Source: an uncultured Clostridia bacterium (GTDB lineage: Bacteria > Bacillota > Clostridia > Oscillospirales > Ruminococcaceae). Taken from it: 6,531 bases of DNA. The stretch covers positions 1-6,531 of the forward strand of contig CANRPG010000114.1 of NCBI GenBank assembly GCA_947632425.1, written 5' to 3'. Shown here in pieces: positions 1 to 5,578 of this stretch. The notes beneath the pieces were generated by a model. The model did not search any database. It had not been told where the DNA came from and was given only the letters and a program-made list of their open reading frames with translations. Position 1 is the stretch's first letter, and every line of letters starts with the position of its first letter. Both the position numbers and the translations under genes were made by a program.

Positions 1-76
1 GGTGCGCCCGACTGGAGTCGAACCAGCGGCCTTCAGAGTCGGAGTCTGACGCTCTATCCAACTGAGCTACGAGCGC
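1..76 (-). tRNA. tRNA-Arg (anticodon CCG), 3' end clipped by the window
   Basis: Read on the minus strand from 76, the sequence folds as a complete cloverleaf. It has a 7-bp acceptor stem (GCGCTCG with CGGGCGC, one G-U pair), a 4-bp D stem (GCTC/GAGC), a 5-bp anticodon stem (TCAGA/TCTGA), loop CTCCGAC, a 5-nt variable loop and a T arm with loop TTCGACT. The anticodon CCG lies at 42-40, so it reads the arginine codon CGG. The body runs from 76 to 3 (74 nt, discriminator A at 3). Positions 2-1 read CC, so a genome-encoded CCA is likely, with its last A just outside the window. The gene follows metG on the same strand after a 73-bp gap with no convincing terminator, so it may be transcribed with metG and matured from the longer transcript. 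Confidence 0.96.
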
Positions 77-85
77 AAAGGGAGA

Positions 86-105
86 GCGGAGCACAGGCGC
101 TCCGC
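86..105. other. 7-bp GC-rich hairpin between metG and tRNA-Arg
   Basis: Arms GCGGAGC (86-92) and GCTCCGC (99-105) are perfectly complementary around a 6-nt loop. No U-tract follows the stem on either strand. On the minus strand the T-rich run (about 112-126) comes before the hairpin, so it does not have the shape of an intrinsic terminator. It would sit about 10 nt upstream of the tRNA 5' end in a metG read-through transcript, where it could separate the two RNAs or mark a processing region. That role is inference. Confidence 0.4.
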
Positions 106-149
106 GCAACCAAAAAAATATAAAAAAGCTAGAAAAACCGCAGTATGCC

Positions 150-2093
150 CTACCTTATCTTCGAGCCGCAGGGCAGCGACTGGTCGGGGAAGATAACGCT
201 TGCCGCGCCGTCGGGGGTGTCTGCCGCGCATATCATGCCGTTTGACTCAACACCGCACAGCACTACGGGTTTTAAGTTCGCCACAACGATTATCTTCTTG
301 CCGATGAGGTCTTCGGGCTTGTACCACTGCGCAATGCCCGATACCACCTGCCTGCCGCCCGTGCCGTCGTCAAGCTGCAAACAAAGCAGTTTTTTCGCCC
401 TTTTTACCCTTTCGCACGCCAAAACTTTCGCAACGCGCAGGTCGCACTTTGCAAATTCTTCAATGCCTATCTGCGGCAAAACCGGCTGTACCTCTGTCTT
501 TGGCTCTTCGGCAGGAGCATTTGCGCCTATCAGCGCGTTCAGCTCGTCTATCTCCTTGTCAACGTCTATTCTCGGGAAGAGCATCTCGCCCCTGTGTACC
601 GTCACATCCAAGGGCAAAACGCCGAATTTTCCTGCATTTTCGTAAGTCACATCACTTTCCGCCGCGCCTATCTGCTCCCATACTTTCGGCATGGTAGAGG
701 GCATAAAGCAGCTCAGCAGCGTTGTTGCAATGCGTATGCTTTCAAGCAGGTTGTAAAGCACCGATGCAAGCCGTGCCTTTTTGGCAGGGTCTTTGCCGAG
801 CACCCAAGGCTCTGTTTCGTCAATATACTTGTTCGCGCGCGATACCAGCTTGAATATTTCCGCCAGCGCGTTGTTCAGCTGATACTTGTCCATGTATCCG
901 TCAACGTTTGCGCGCAGTGCCTCAGCCTCCGCTATAAGCTCGCTGTCAACGTCCGCCGCCTCGCGCTCTGTGGGCAGAGTGCCGCCAAAATACTTCTCTG
1001 CCATTGTAACAGTGCGCGATACCAGATTGCCCAGACCGTTAGCCAGGTCGGAATTTATCCTGTTTATCATAATTTCGTTAGAGAACGAGCTGTCCGCGCC
1101 GAGCGCCATTTCACGCAGTATGTGGTATCTTATAGCATCTGCTCCGTACCTCTCTCCCAGTATGAACGGGTCTACCACGTTGCCAAGCGACTTTGACATT
1201 TTCTGTCCGTTGTATGATATCCAGCCATGTACCACCAAGTGCTTCGGCAAAGGCTGTTCCAGCGCCATCAGTATCGCAGGCCAGATTATCGCGTGAAAGC
1301 GCATTATGTCCTTCGCTACCATGTGTACGTCGGCAGGCCAGTATTTTCCGTAGTCGTCGTACTTGTTGTTGTAAAAGCCCATTGCCGAAATGTAGTTTGT
1401 CAGCGCGTCTACCCACACGTACACAACATGCTTTTCATCAAACGTAACCGGTATGCCCCACTTGAATGTCGTCCTCGAAACGCACAGGTCGTCAAGCCCC
1501 GGCTTTATAAAGTTGTTCACAAGCTCTGCCGCCCTGTTGGCAGGCTGCAAATAGTCTGTCTCTGTCAGCAGCTTTTCTATCCTGTCTGCAAACGGCGAAA
1601 GCTTGAGAAAATATGCCTCTTCGCTCGCCTGAGTTACCTCTCTGTGACACTCGGGGCAGCGACCGTCCTCGTCCAGCTGGCTGTCAGTCCAGAAGCTCTC
1701 GCACGGGGTGCAGTATTTGCCCTTGTATTCGCCTTTGTAGATGTAGCCTTTGTCATACAGTTCTTTGAATATCTTCTGCACAGTCGCAATGTGGTAATCA
1801 TCGGTAGTGCGGATATACCTGTCGTAGCTGATGTTCATAAAGCCCCAGAGTTTCTTGAAAATGGCAACAATGTTGTCAACGTATTCTTTCGGCGTAATGC
1901 CCTCTTTGGCTGCTTTCTGCTCTATTTTAAGACCGTGTTCGTCCGTGCCGGTGAGGAACATGACATCATAGCCCTGCAACCGCTTGTACCTTGCTATAGA
2001 GTCGCAGGCAACGGTAGTGTAGCAGGTGCCTATGTGCGGATCGCCCGACGGATAATATATAGGCGTTGTGATATAGAATGGCTTCTTGTCCAT
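150..2093 (-). CDS. metG: Methionyl-tRNA synthetase, with C-terminal tRNA-binding domain
   Basis: Cytoplasmic class I aminoacyl-tRNA synthetase that charges tRNA-Met using methionine and ATP, for both initiation and elongation. The protein is 647 residues. The Rossmann catalytic core carries a HIGH-type signature, here HIGT (20-23), and KMSKS (298-302). A single zinc knuckle, CTPC (128-131) with CPEC (146-149), lies in the connective insert. The anticodon-binding helical domain includes the NKYIDETEPW block (421-430). After a Pro/Glu-rich linker (about 526-540), residues 541-647 form an EMAP-II/Arc1p-like OB-fold tRNA-binding domain that usually supports dimerisation and tRNA affinity. I chose the ATG at 2093 because GAGGAG lies 8 nt upstream and the protein then begins directly at the conserved KPFYITTPIYYPSG block. 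An in-frame extension to 2189 would begin upstream of the -35 box. The stop is TAG at 152-150. Identity is certain; only the fourth HIGH residue is unusual. Confidence 0.98.
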   Translation of the reverse strand: MDKKPFYITTPIYYPSGDPHIGTCYTTVACDSIARYKRLQGYDVMFLTGTDEHGLKIEQKAAKEGITPKEYVDNIVAIFKKLWGFMNISYDRYIRTTDDYHIATVQKIFKELYDKGYIYKGEYKGKYCTPCESFWTDSQLDEDGRCPECHREVTQASEEAYFLKLSPFADRIEKLLTETDYLQPANRAAELVNNFIKPGLDDLCVSRTTFKWGIPVTFDEKHVVYVWVDALTNYISAMGFYNNKYDDYGKYWPADVHMVAKDIMRFHAIIWPAILMALEQPLPKHLVVHGWISYNGQKMSKSLGNVVDPFILGERYGADAIRYHILREMALGADSSFSNEIMINRINSDLANGLGNLVSRTVTMAEKYFGGTLPTEREAADVDSELIAEAEALRANVDGYMDKYQLNNALAEIFKLVSRANKYIDETEPWVLGKDPAKKARLASVLYNLLESIRIATTLLSCFMPSTMPKVWEQIGAAESDVTYENAGKFGVLPLDVTVHRGEMLFPRIDVDKEIDELNALIGANAPAEEPKTEVQPVLPQIGIEEFAKCDLRVAKVLACERVKRAKKLLCLQLDDGTGGRQVVSGIAQWYKPEDLIGKKIIVVANLKPVVLCGVESNGMICAADTPDGAASVIFPDQSLPCGSKIR

Positions 2094-2124
2094 TTTAACT
2101 TCTCCTCTCATAAAACATACTACT

Positions 2125-2153
2125 ATTATACAACGTTTGAACGCTTTCGTCAA
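2125..2153 (-). promoter_or_regulatory. Sigma-A promoter of metG
   Basis: On the minus strand, TTGACG (2153-2148) is followed by a 17-bp spacer and a perfect TATAAT (2130-2125). Transcription should start near 2118, giving a leader of only about 25 nt before the ATG at 2093. That leaves no room for a T-box or SAM riboswitch, so metG appears to be expressed without a leader-RNA switch. Confidence 0.85.
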
Positions 2154-2235
2154 GCAAAACTTTGCCGTGAAGCCGCTATATAATATCAAACGTTTATACT
2201 TGAACTGATTTTGGTGATAATATTTACAAGTTATG

Positions 2236-2269
2236 CGGCATTTTCAATGTTCAAAACAACAAAATGCCG
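2236..2269. repeat. Perfect 9-bp inverted repeat in the metG/membrane-gene intergenic region
   Basis: CGGCATTTT (2236-2244) and AAAATGCCG (2261-2269) are exact reverse complements separated by 16 nt. No T-run follows on either strand, so it is not a terminator. It lies 18 bp upstream of the -35 box of the membrane-protein promoter and about 80 bp upstream of the metG -35 box, so it would fit an operator or activator site. The role is unknown. Confidence 0.35.
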
Positions 2270-2286
2270 AAAATCCGCTCAAACTG

Positions 2287-2315
2287 TTGACATAGCGCTT
2301 TTGGTGGATTATAAT
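2287..2315 (+). promoter_or_regulatory. Perfect consensus sigma-A promoter of the membrane-protein gene
   Basis: TTGACA (2287-2292), a 17-bp spacer and TATAAT (2310-2315) match the sigma-A/sigma-70 consensus at every position. The predicted start near 2322 gives a leader of about 30 nt containing AAGAGG (2336-2341), 11 nt before the ATG at 2353. The promoter faces away from the metG promoter. Confidence 0.85.
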
Positions 2316-2352
2316 ATTTAAATCAGATAAAAATCAAGAGGTTATTTTTATT

Positions 2353-3939
2353 ATGGATAATACAAAACAAAAAGAAGAGCTTTTTAAGAAGATACAGCTT
2401 GGAATAAATATCCTTACAATAGTCGGCGTATTTGTATATATTCTGTATCTGACCTCGCGCTGCCCCTATATCACTGATGACTGGCACTTCAAATTCGTGT
2501 GGCAAGGCTTTCGCCCTACCGGAAACGATACACGCGTTACCGGTCTTGACAATATAATAGAATCAATGAAGAACTATTACAACCGAAGCGGCGGCAGGGT
2601 GATCTGCCACTTTATAACGTATGTGTTCGTAAATATCAACAAAAATATCTTTAATATATTAAACGCGGTAATTTTTGTGCTGCTCGGCATAGTTATCTAC
2701 CGCTCCGCGACAAGGGCATCTACCCCCCCGAAAGGTAATTTGCTGCTTTTGCTGATATATATATCTATTATACTGTTCACGCCTGTTTTCGGCGATGTGG
2801 CTTTGTGGATATCCGGCTCGATAAACTATATGTGGTCTATAACACTTATGCTTGCCTGCTGCCTGCTTATTGACAAGTGGTTTGAAGATATCACGCTTAA
2901 AAAAGCTCTGCTTATGTCAATACCTGTTGCAATATCAGCCGCGACCAACGAAACAACGGGCGGTATGCTGATAGTTTTCATGGTTCTGACGTTTATCGTA
3001 AAGAAAAAGAAGTTTTCGCCGCTTTATCTTATACCCGTAATAGCCGCGCTGCCCGGCATGGCGCTTGTTATACTTGCACCGGGCAACTCTGTCAGGGCGC
3101 AGAATGTTGAGCACGTTGAAGTTATGTCCCGCGCAACGCTGATAAGATCAGGCACGCTGTACCTAAAAAATACTATAACACGCACACCTTATGCGTATAT
3201 GCCTATAATACTTTCATTCTTTATGAAAACCGCTGACGGCGTAAAGACCGATGGAGCAAGGGGCGGCAAAAAAGTTTTAAGTATTGTTAAAAACGCTTTT
3301 TATGCAGGCGCAGGCTGCCGATATGCGGTAACAGGCTTAGCAGGTACTATGGCTCTGTCAGCGTCATCGTATGCAAGGAGACCTTTGATACTCGGCTTTA
3401 TATGTATTTATGCCGAGGCATTTGCAAGCGCGCTGTATATAATGAATACAATAAAAAACAGAAAAACTCGCTTTAAAATAAAATTTGCCGAGGTATGGTA
3501 TCTGCTGCTTACGCTGTCAATGCCATGGCAGCTTGAACATCTCGGAATAAAGAAAGCGTTCTTGTTCACATTTCTTTCAGCCGCGGCTTTATACGCTGTA
3601 GAATACTTCATTTCTAAAATAATAAAGCCCGGCAAGACTTTCAAATTCATTGAAAAAATACCGATGGGACTTGCGGTGTACTGCGCCGTCGCCGCATTGT
3701 GGATAATAATGCTCTCACACGAAACCGCTCTTTTCAACAACAATATAAACAATACCAATAAATTCTTTGAACAAACAAAGGCGGTCATGCTTGCGGACGG
3801 CTACGCCGCTTCTCTTAAAGTAAAGATCCAGCCTTACGGAGAAGTCAGCAGATTGTTTTCCATTGAATGCGGAAAAAGCGCAAACGGCTATACAAGACAA
3901 TGGTTTGCGGCATATAACGGCATTGACCTTGAGTCGTAA
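2353..3939 (+). CDS. Polytopic membrane protein, DUF6056-like; possible GT-C-type glycosyltransferase
   Basis: A 528-residue integral membrane protein with no proven function. Hydrophobic segments appear near 17-34, 98-116, 129-146, 158-173, 203-217, 223-242, 276-291, 343-362, 381-391, 402-420 and 437-454. From memory, landmarks typical of the clostridial DUF6056-like family are visible: TDDW after the first membrane segment (41-44), YYNRSGGR (75-82), ALWISGSINYMW (150-161), TNE (198-200), LAPGNSVR (241-248) and a soluble C-terminus ending in WFAAYNGI (517-524). The long TM-rich layout with an acidic DD in the first outer loop recalls GT-C glycosyltransferases that use lipid-linked sugars at the membrane outer face; that is inference. 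The ATG at 2353 has AAGAGG 11 nt upstream. The gene reads through intact; a C7 run at 2723-2729 is a possible slippage site. Its own consensus promoter drives it, and the vitamin B6 kinase gene follows 37 bp later. Membrane protein: near certain. Family: likely. Glycosyltransferase role: speculative. Confidence 0.85.
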   Translation: MDNTKQKEELFKKIQLGINILTIVGVFVYILYLTSRCPYITDDWHFKFVWQGFRPTGNDTRVTGLDNIIESMKNYYNRSGGRVICHFITYVFVNINKNIFNILNAVIFVLLGIVIYRSATRASTPPKGNLLLLLIYISIILFTPVFGDVALWISGSINYMWSITLMLACCLLIDKWFEDITLKKALLMSIPVAISAATNETTGGMLIVFMVLTFIVKKKKFSPLYLIPVIAALPGMALVILAPGNSVRAQNVEHVEVMSRATLIRSGTLYLKNTITRTPYAYMPIILSFFMKTADGVKTDGARGGKKVLSIVKNAFYAGAGCRYAVTGLAGTMALSASSYARRPLILGFICIYAEAFASALYIMNTIKNRKTRFKIKFAEVWYLLLTLSMPWQLEHLGIKKAFLFTFLSAAALYAVEYFISKIIKPGKTFKFIEKIPMGLAVYCAVAALWIIMLSHETALFNNNINNTNKFFEQTKAVMLADGYAASLKVKIQPYGEVSRLFSIECGKSANGYTRQWFAAYNGIDLES

Positions 3940-3976
3940 TCTTTGTAATAAAAATCTATATAAAGGAATGATCATC

Positions 3977-4819
3977 ATGACAGACAAAAAAGTTCTTACG
4001 ATACAGGATATCTCCTGCGTGGGACAGTGCTCTCTGACCGTGGCGCTGCCTATAATTTCCGCCTGTGGGATAGAGACCTGCATACTGCCCTCGGCGGTGC
4101 TTTCAACGCACACGGGCGGCTTTACGGGTTACACCTTCCGCGACCTTACCGACGACATACCTGCAATTGCGGCTCACTGGCAGAAAGAAAACATAAAGTT
4201 CGATGCAGTCTACACCGGCTACCTTGGCAGCACAAAGCAGATAGACTATTCTATTGACATTATGGAAAAGCTGCTCAGCGACGACGGCGTGCGCATAGTT
4301 GACCCTGCAATGGCTGACAACGGCAAGCTGTACTATGGCTTTGACGACGAGTTTGTAAAGGCAATGGCACGGCTGTGCGGCAAGGCTGATATTATTTTGC
4401 CCAATATCACCGAGGCTTGCTTTATGGTCGGCGCTGAGTATAAGCAGTCGGGCTATGACGAGAGCTACATTACAGACCTGCTGGCAAAGCTGGGCGACCT
4501 GGGCGCGAAAGTTGTAGTGCTTACCGGCGTTACCTACTCTGAAGATAAGCTGGGAATCGCTATTTACGATACCGCCGCGAAGTCTGTGAATTATTATTTT
4601 CACGAGAAGCTCAACGTTTCTTCTCACGGCACGGGCGATGTTTATGCATCTGCATTCTGCGGCGCAGTAACGCAGGGCAAGAGCATTTACGACAGTGCAA
4701 AACTTGCCGCCGATTTTACGGTGGATTCTATCAAAAAGACCATCGGCGACGATACCCACTGGTACGGAGTAAAGTTTGAAAAATCGCTGCCCATGCTGGT
4801 GCAGGAACTGAATAAGTAA
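3977..4819 (+). CDS. pdxY: Pyridoxal/pyridoxamine kinase (PfkB/ribokinase superfamily)
   Basis: A 280-residue cytoplasmic kinase expected to phosphorylate the 5'-hydroxyl of pyridoxal, pyridoxamine or pyridoxine in vitamin B6 salvage, using ATP. Visible blocks in order: the N-terminal strand and substrate loop VLTIQDISCVGQCSL (6-20), LSTHTGGFTGYTF (42-54), VYTGYLGS (78-85) as in PdxY enzymes, VDPAMADNGKLY (108-119), the NxxE-type motif ILPNITEACFMVG (140-152), VVVLTGV (179-185) and the phosphoryl-transfer anion-hole motif SSHGTGD (215-221), where D221 is the expected catalytic base. Length matches PdxY (about 280-290). I prefer the ATG at 3977, since AAAGGA (3962-3967) is 9 nt upstream; an in-frame ATG at 3968 lies too close to that site. 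The gene sits 37 bp after the membrane-protein stop, with no terminator between, so co-transcription is likely, and it ends at a strong terminator. A hydroxymethylpyrimidine kinase (ThiD-like) activity cannot be excluded from sequence alone. Confidence 0.88.
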   Translation: MTDKKVLTIQDISCVGQCSLTVALPIISACGIETCILPSAVLSTHTGGFTGYTFRDLTDDIPAIAAHWQKENIKFDAVYTGYLGSTKQIDYSIDIMEKLLSDDGVRIVDPAMADNGKLYYGFDDEFVKAMARLCGKADIILPNITEACFMVGAEYKQSGYDESYITDLLAKLGDLGAKVVVLTGVTYSEDKLGIAIYDTAAKSVNYYFHEKLNVSSHGTGDVYASAFCGAVTQGKSIYDSAKLAADFTVDSIKKTIGDDTHWYGVKFEKSLPMLVQELNK

Positions 4820-4857
4820 CGATTTGCAAACACAAACTAAGTAAAAATTCGTACACC

Positions 4858-4890
4858 AAAAAAGAGGGCTCAGCACCCTCTTTTTGTTTT
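4858..4890. terminator. Bidirectional intrinsic terminator between convergent genes
   Basis: GAGGG (4864-4868) pairs with CCCTC (4876-4880) around a 7-nt loop. The stem extends through flanking A/T pairs to 10 bp (4859-4868 with 4876-4885). T-rich sequence follows on the plus strand (TTTTTGTTTT) and the A-run at 4858-4863 supplies a U-tract on the minus strand. It therefore suits both the kinase transcript from the left and the flavodoxin transcript from the right. Confidence 0.9.
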
Positions 4891-4898
4891 GCTCTGAA

Positions 4899-5375
4899 TT
4901 ACTCTGCTATGCTCTCCAGCCATTCTTTCACCGTTGTAGGTGAGTCTGACGGTTTGAACAGCTTTGATGAGACCACCTCGCCGCCGACAAAAAGGGACGA
5001 AATTTTTTCTGCCGTTTTGGCAATATCGCTGCCGCCCGAAGTCGCAAACAGCGCGATCTTCTTGCCCGTCCAGTCATGCTGCTTTATGAATGTTATCACC
5101 ACATTCGGCGCGGTGTAGTACCATATCGGAAAGCCGATGAACACCATGTCAAATTCGCCGAAGTTTTCCACCTCGCCTGCAAACGGCACGTCTTTTTTGC
5201 CAAACTTCTCTTTGTTGCAGCGCGAGAGCGGGTTTTTCCAGTTTATGTCCGCCGCTGTGTATGGCTCGCTCGGCGCTATCTCAAAAAGCTCTGCGCCTGC
5301 CTGTTTTGCCACGCTTTTCGCCACTTTTCCCGTGTGACCTTCAGCCGAAAAATATGCTGCAAGTTTCTTTCCCAT
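4899..5375 (-). CDS. Flavodoxin (short-chain, flavodoxin_4 type)
   Basis: A 158-residue cytoplasmic FMN-binding electron carrier or FMN-dependent oxidoreductase. The first strand leads into the phosphate-binding loop YFSAEGHTGKVAKSVA (8-23), which has the S-x-x-G-x-T pattern that cradles the FMN phosphate. The mid-domain FIGFPIWYYTAPNVV (79-93) supplies the aromatic residues that stack on the isoalloxazine ring, and FATSGGSD (110-117) is the third flavin loop. The pattern matches the common clostridial flavodoxins, which are thought to take part in redox or quinone stress handling rather than only replacing ferredoxin. The ATG at 5375 is set by a textbook AAGGAGG (5390-5384) 8 nt upstream; the in-frame extension to 5420 would overlap the promoter. 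It is a single-gene unit with its own promoter and the shared terminator at 4858-4890. Partner proteins are not visible. Family assignment is firm; the physiological role is open. Confidence 0.93.
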   Translation of the reverse strand: MGKKLAAYFSAEGHTGKVAKSVAKQAGAELFEIAPSEPYTAADINWKNPLSRCNKEKFGKKDVPFAGEVENFGEFDMVFIGFPIWYYTAPNVVITFIKQHDWTGKKIALFATSGGSDIAKTAEKISSLFVGGEVVSSKLFKPSDSPTTVKEWLESIAE

Positions 5376-5408
5376 GTTTTCTGCCTCCTTAAAATAATAT
5401 CTGATAAT

Positions 5409-5436
5409 ATTATACACCAATAAATATTTATGTCAA
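5409..5436 (-). promoter_or_regulatory. Consensus sigma-A promoter of the flavodoxin gene
   Basis: On the minus strand, TTGACA (5436-5431), a 16-bp AT-rich spacer and TATAAT (5414-5409) match the consensus in both boxes. The predicted start near 5402 leaves a leader of about 27 nt that carries the AAGGAGG site. Confidence 0.85.
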
Positions 5437-5437
5437 G

Positions 5438-5449
5438 AAGTGCGCACTT
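5438..5449. promoter_or_regulatory. 12-bp perfect palindrome abutting the flavodoxin -35 box (candidate operator)
   Basis: AAGTGCGCACTT is exactly self-complementary and lies one base upstream of the TTGACA box of the flavodoxin promoter. A GC-rich dyad in an otherwise AT-rich gap and at this position fits a binding site for a small dimeric winged-helix regulator. HxlR- or MarR-type redox sensors, which often control flavodoxins, are the obvious guess. No such regulator gene lies in the window, so the binding protein is unknown. Confidence 0.5.
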
Positions 5450-5528
5450 TTTGTTAAACTCATTTTGCATAGTTTATAGAATATTCACGATTTATTCATA
5501 CTATTGCAAAGAACTGTAGCTGTATGTG

Positions 5529-5537
5529 TGCTATACT
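5529..5537 (+). promoter_or_regulatory. Probable extended -10 promoter of the GntR/ABC operon
   Basis: TGCTATACT contains a TGn extension directly before TATACT (5532-5537), a -10 box with five of six consensus bases. The expected -35 position (around 5509-5514) has no good match, which is usual for extended -10 promoters. Transcription would start near 5544, inside the 13-bp inverted repeat, so a protein bound there should block RNA polymerase. Confidence 0.55.
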
Positions 5538-5563
5538 GTATATGTTGCAGCATATACAGTATA
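5532..5563. promoter_or_regulatory. Candidate GntR (YtrA-type) operator: perfect 13-bp inverted repeat
   Basis: TATACTGTATATG (5532-5544) and CATATACAGTATA (5551-5563) are exact reverse complements with a 6-nt spacer. Each arm also holds a smaller near-palindrome, ATAC-T-GTAT (5533-5541) and ATAC-A-GTAT (5554-5562), so the site could take one dimer across the centre or two dimers side by side. It overlaps the predicted -10 box and ends 15 nt before the regulator's start codon. YtrA-family repressors commonly bind such dyads in their own promoters, so autoregulation is the natural reading. Confidence 0.75.
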
Positions 5564-5568
5564 TACGA

Positions 5569-5578
5569 GGTGTACACC
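5569..5578. promoter_or_regulatory. Palindrome GGTGTACACC across the GntR ribosome binding site
   Basis: A perfect 10-bp palindrome begins inside the GAGGTG Shine-Dalgarno sequence (5567-5572) and ends at the base before the start codon. It has no loop and so cannot form a simple hairpin. It could be a second regulator site or chance overlap of two ordinary elements. Confidence 0.3.

Noticed and set aside
86..105. Hairpin as an intrinsic terminator for metG
   Set aside because: The U-rich run precedes rather than follows the stem on the minus strand, so the polarity is wrong.
146..175. TGCCCT/AGGGCA pairing across the metG stop codon as a terminator stem
   Set aside because: Only 6 bp with an 18-nt loop and no immediate U-tract; too weak to call.
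2094..2124. T-box or other riboswitch in the metG leader
   Set aside because: The well-placed promoter leaves a leader of only about 25 nt, far too short for a T-box or SAM-sensing RNA.
1227..2183. A 318-codon open frame on the plus strand opposite metG
   Set aside because: It lies fully antisense to an unmistakable metG, its translation is rich in Arg, Val, Tyr and His without a recognisable domain, and no ribosome binding site fits. It is a shadow frame.
3923..3951. Separate promoter for the B6 kinase (TTGACC, 17 bp, TAATAA)
   Set aside because: The -35 is fair, but the -10 matches only half of the consensus and the element overlaps the end of the upstream gene. Read-through from 2287-2315 is a sufficient explanation.
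4103..4876. A 257-codon open frame on the minus strand opposite the B6 kinase
   Set aside because: It is antisense to a well-supported kinase gene, crosses the terminator, and shows no family motif.
5451..5480. Second upstream promoter for the GntR operon (TTGTTA, 18 bp, TATAGA)
   Set aside because: Both boxes match at only four of six positions, as expected by chance in AT-rich DNA. The extended -10 at 5529-5537 is better placed.
5504..5578. N-terminal extension of the GntR regulator from an ATG at 5504
   Set aside because: It would translate through the promoter and operator dyad, lacks a good ribosome binding site, and adds a Cys/Tyr-rich stretch absent from the family.
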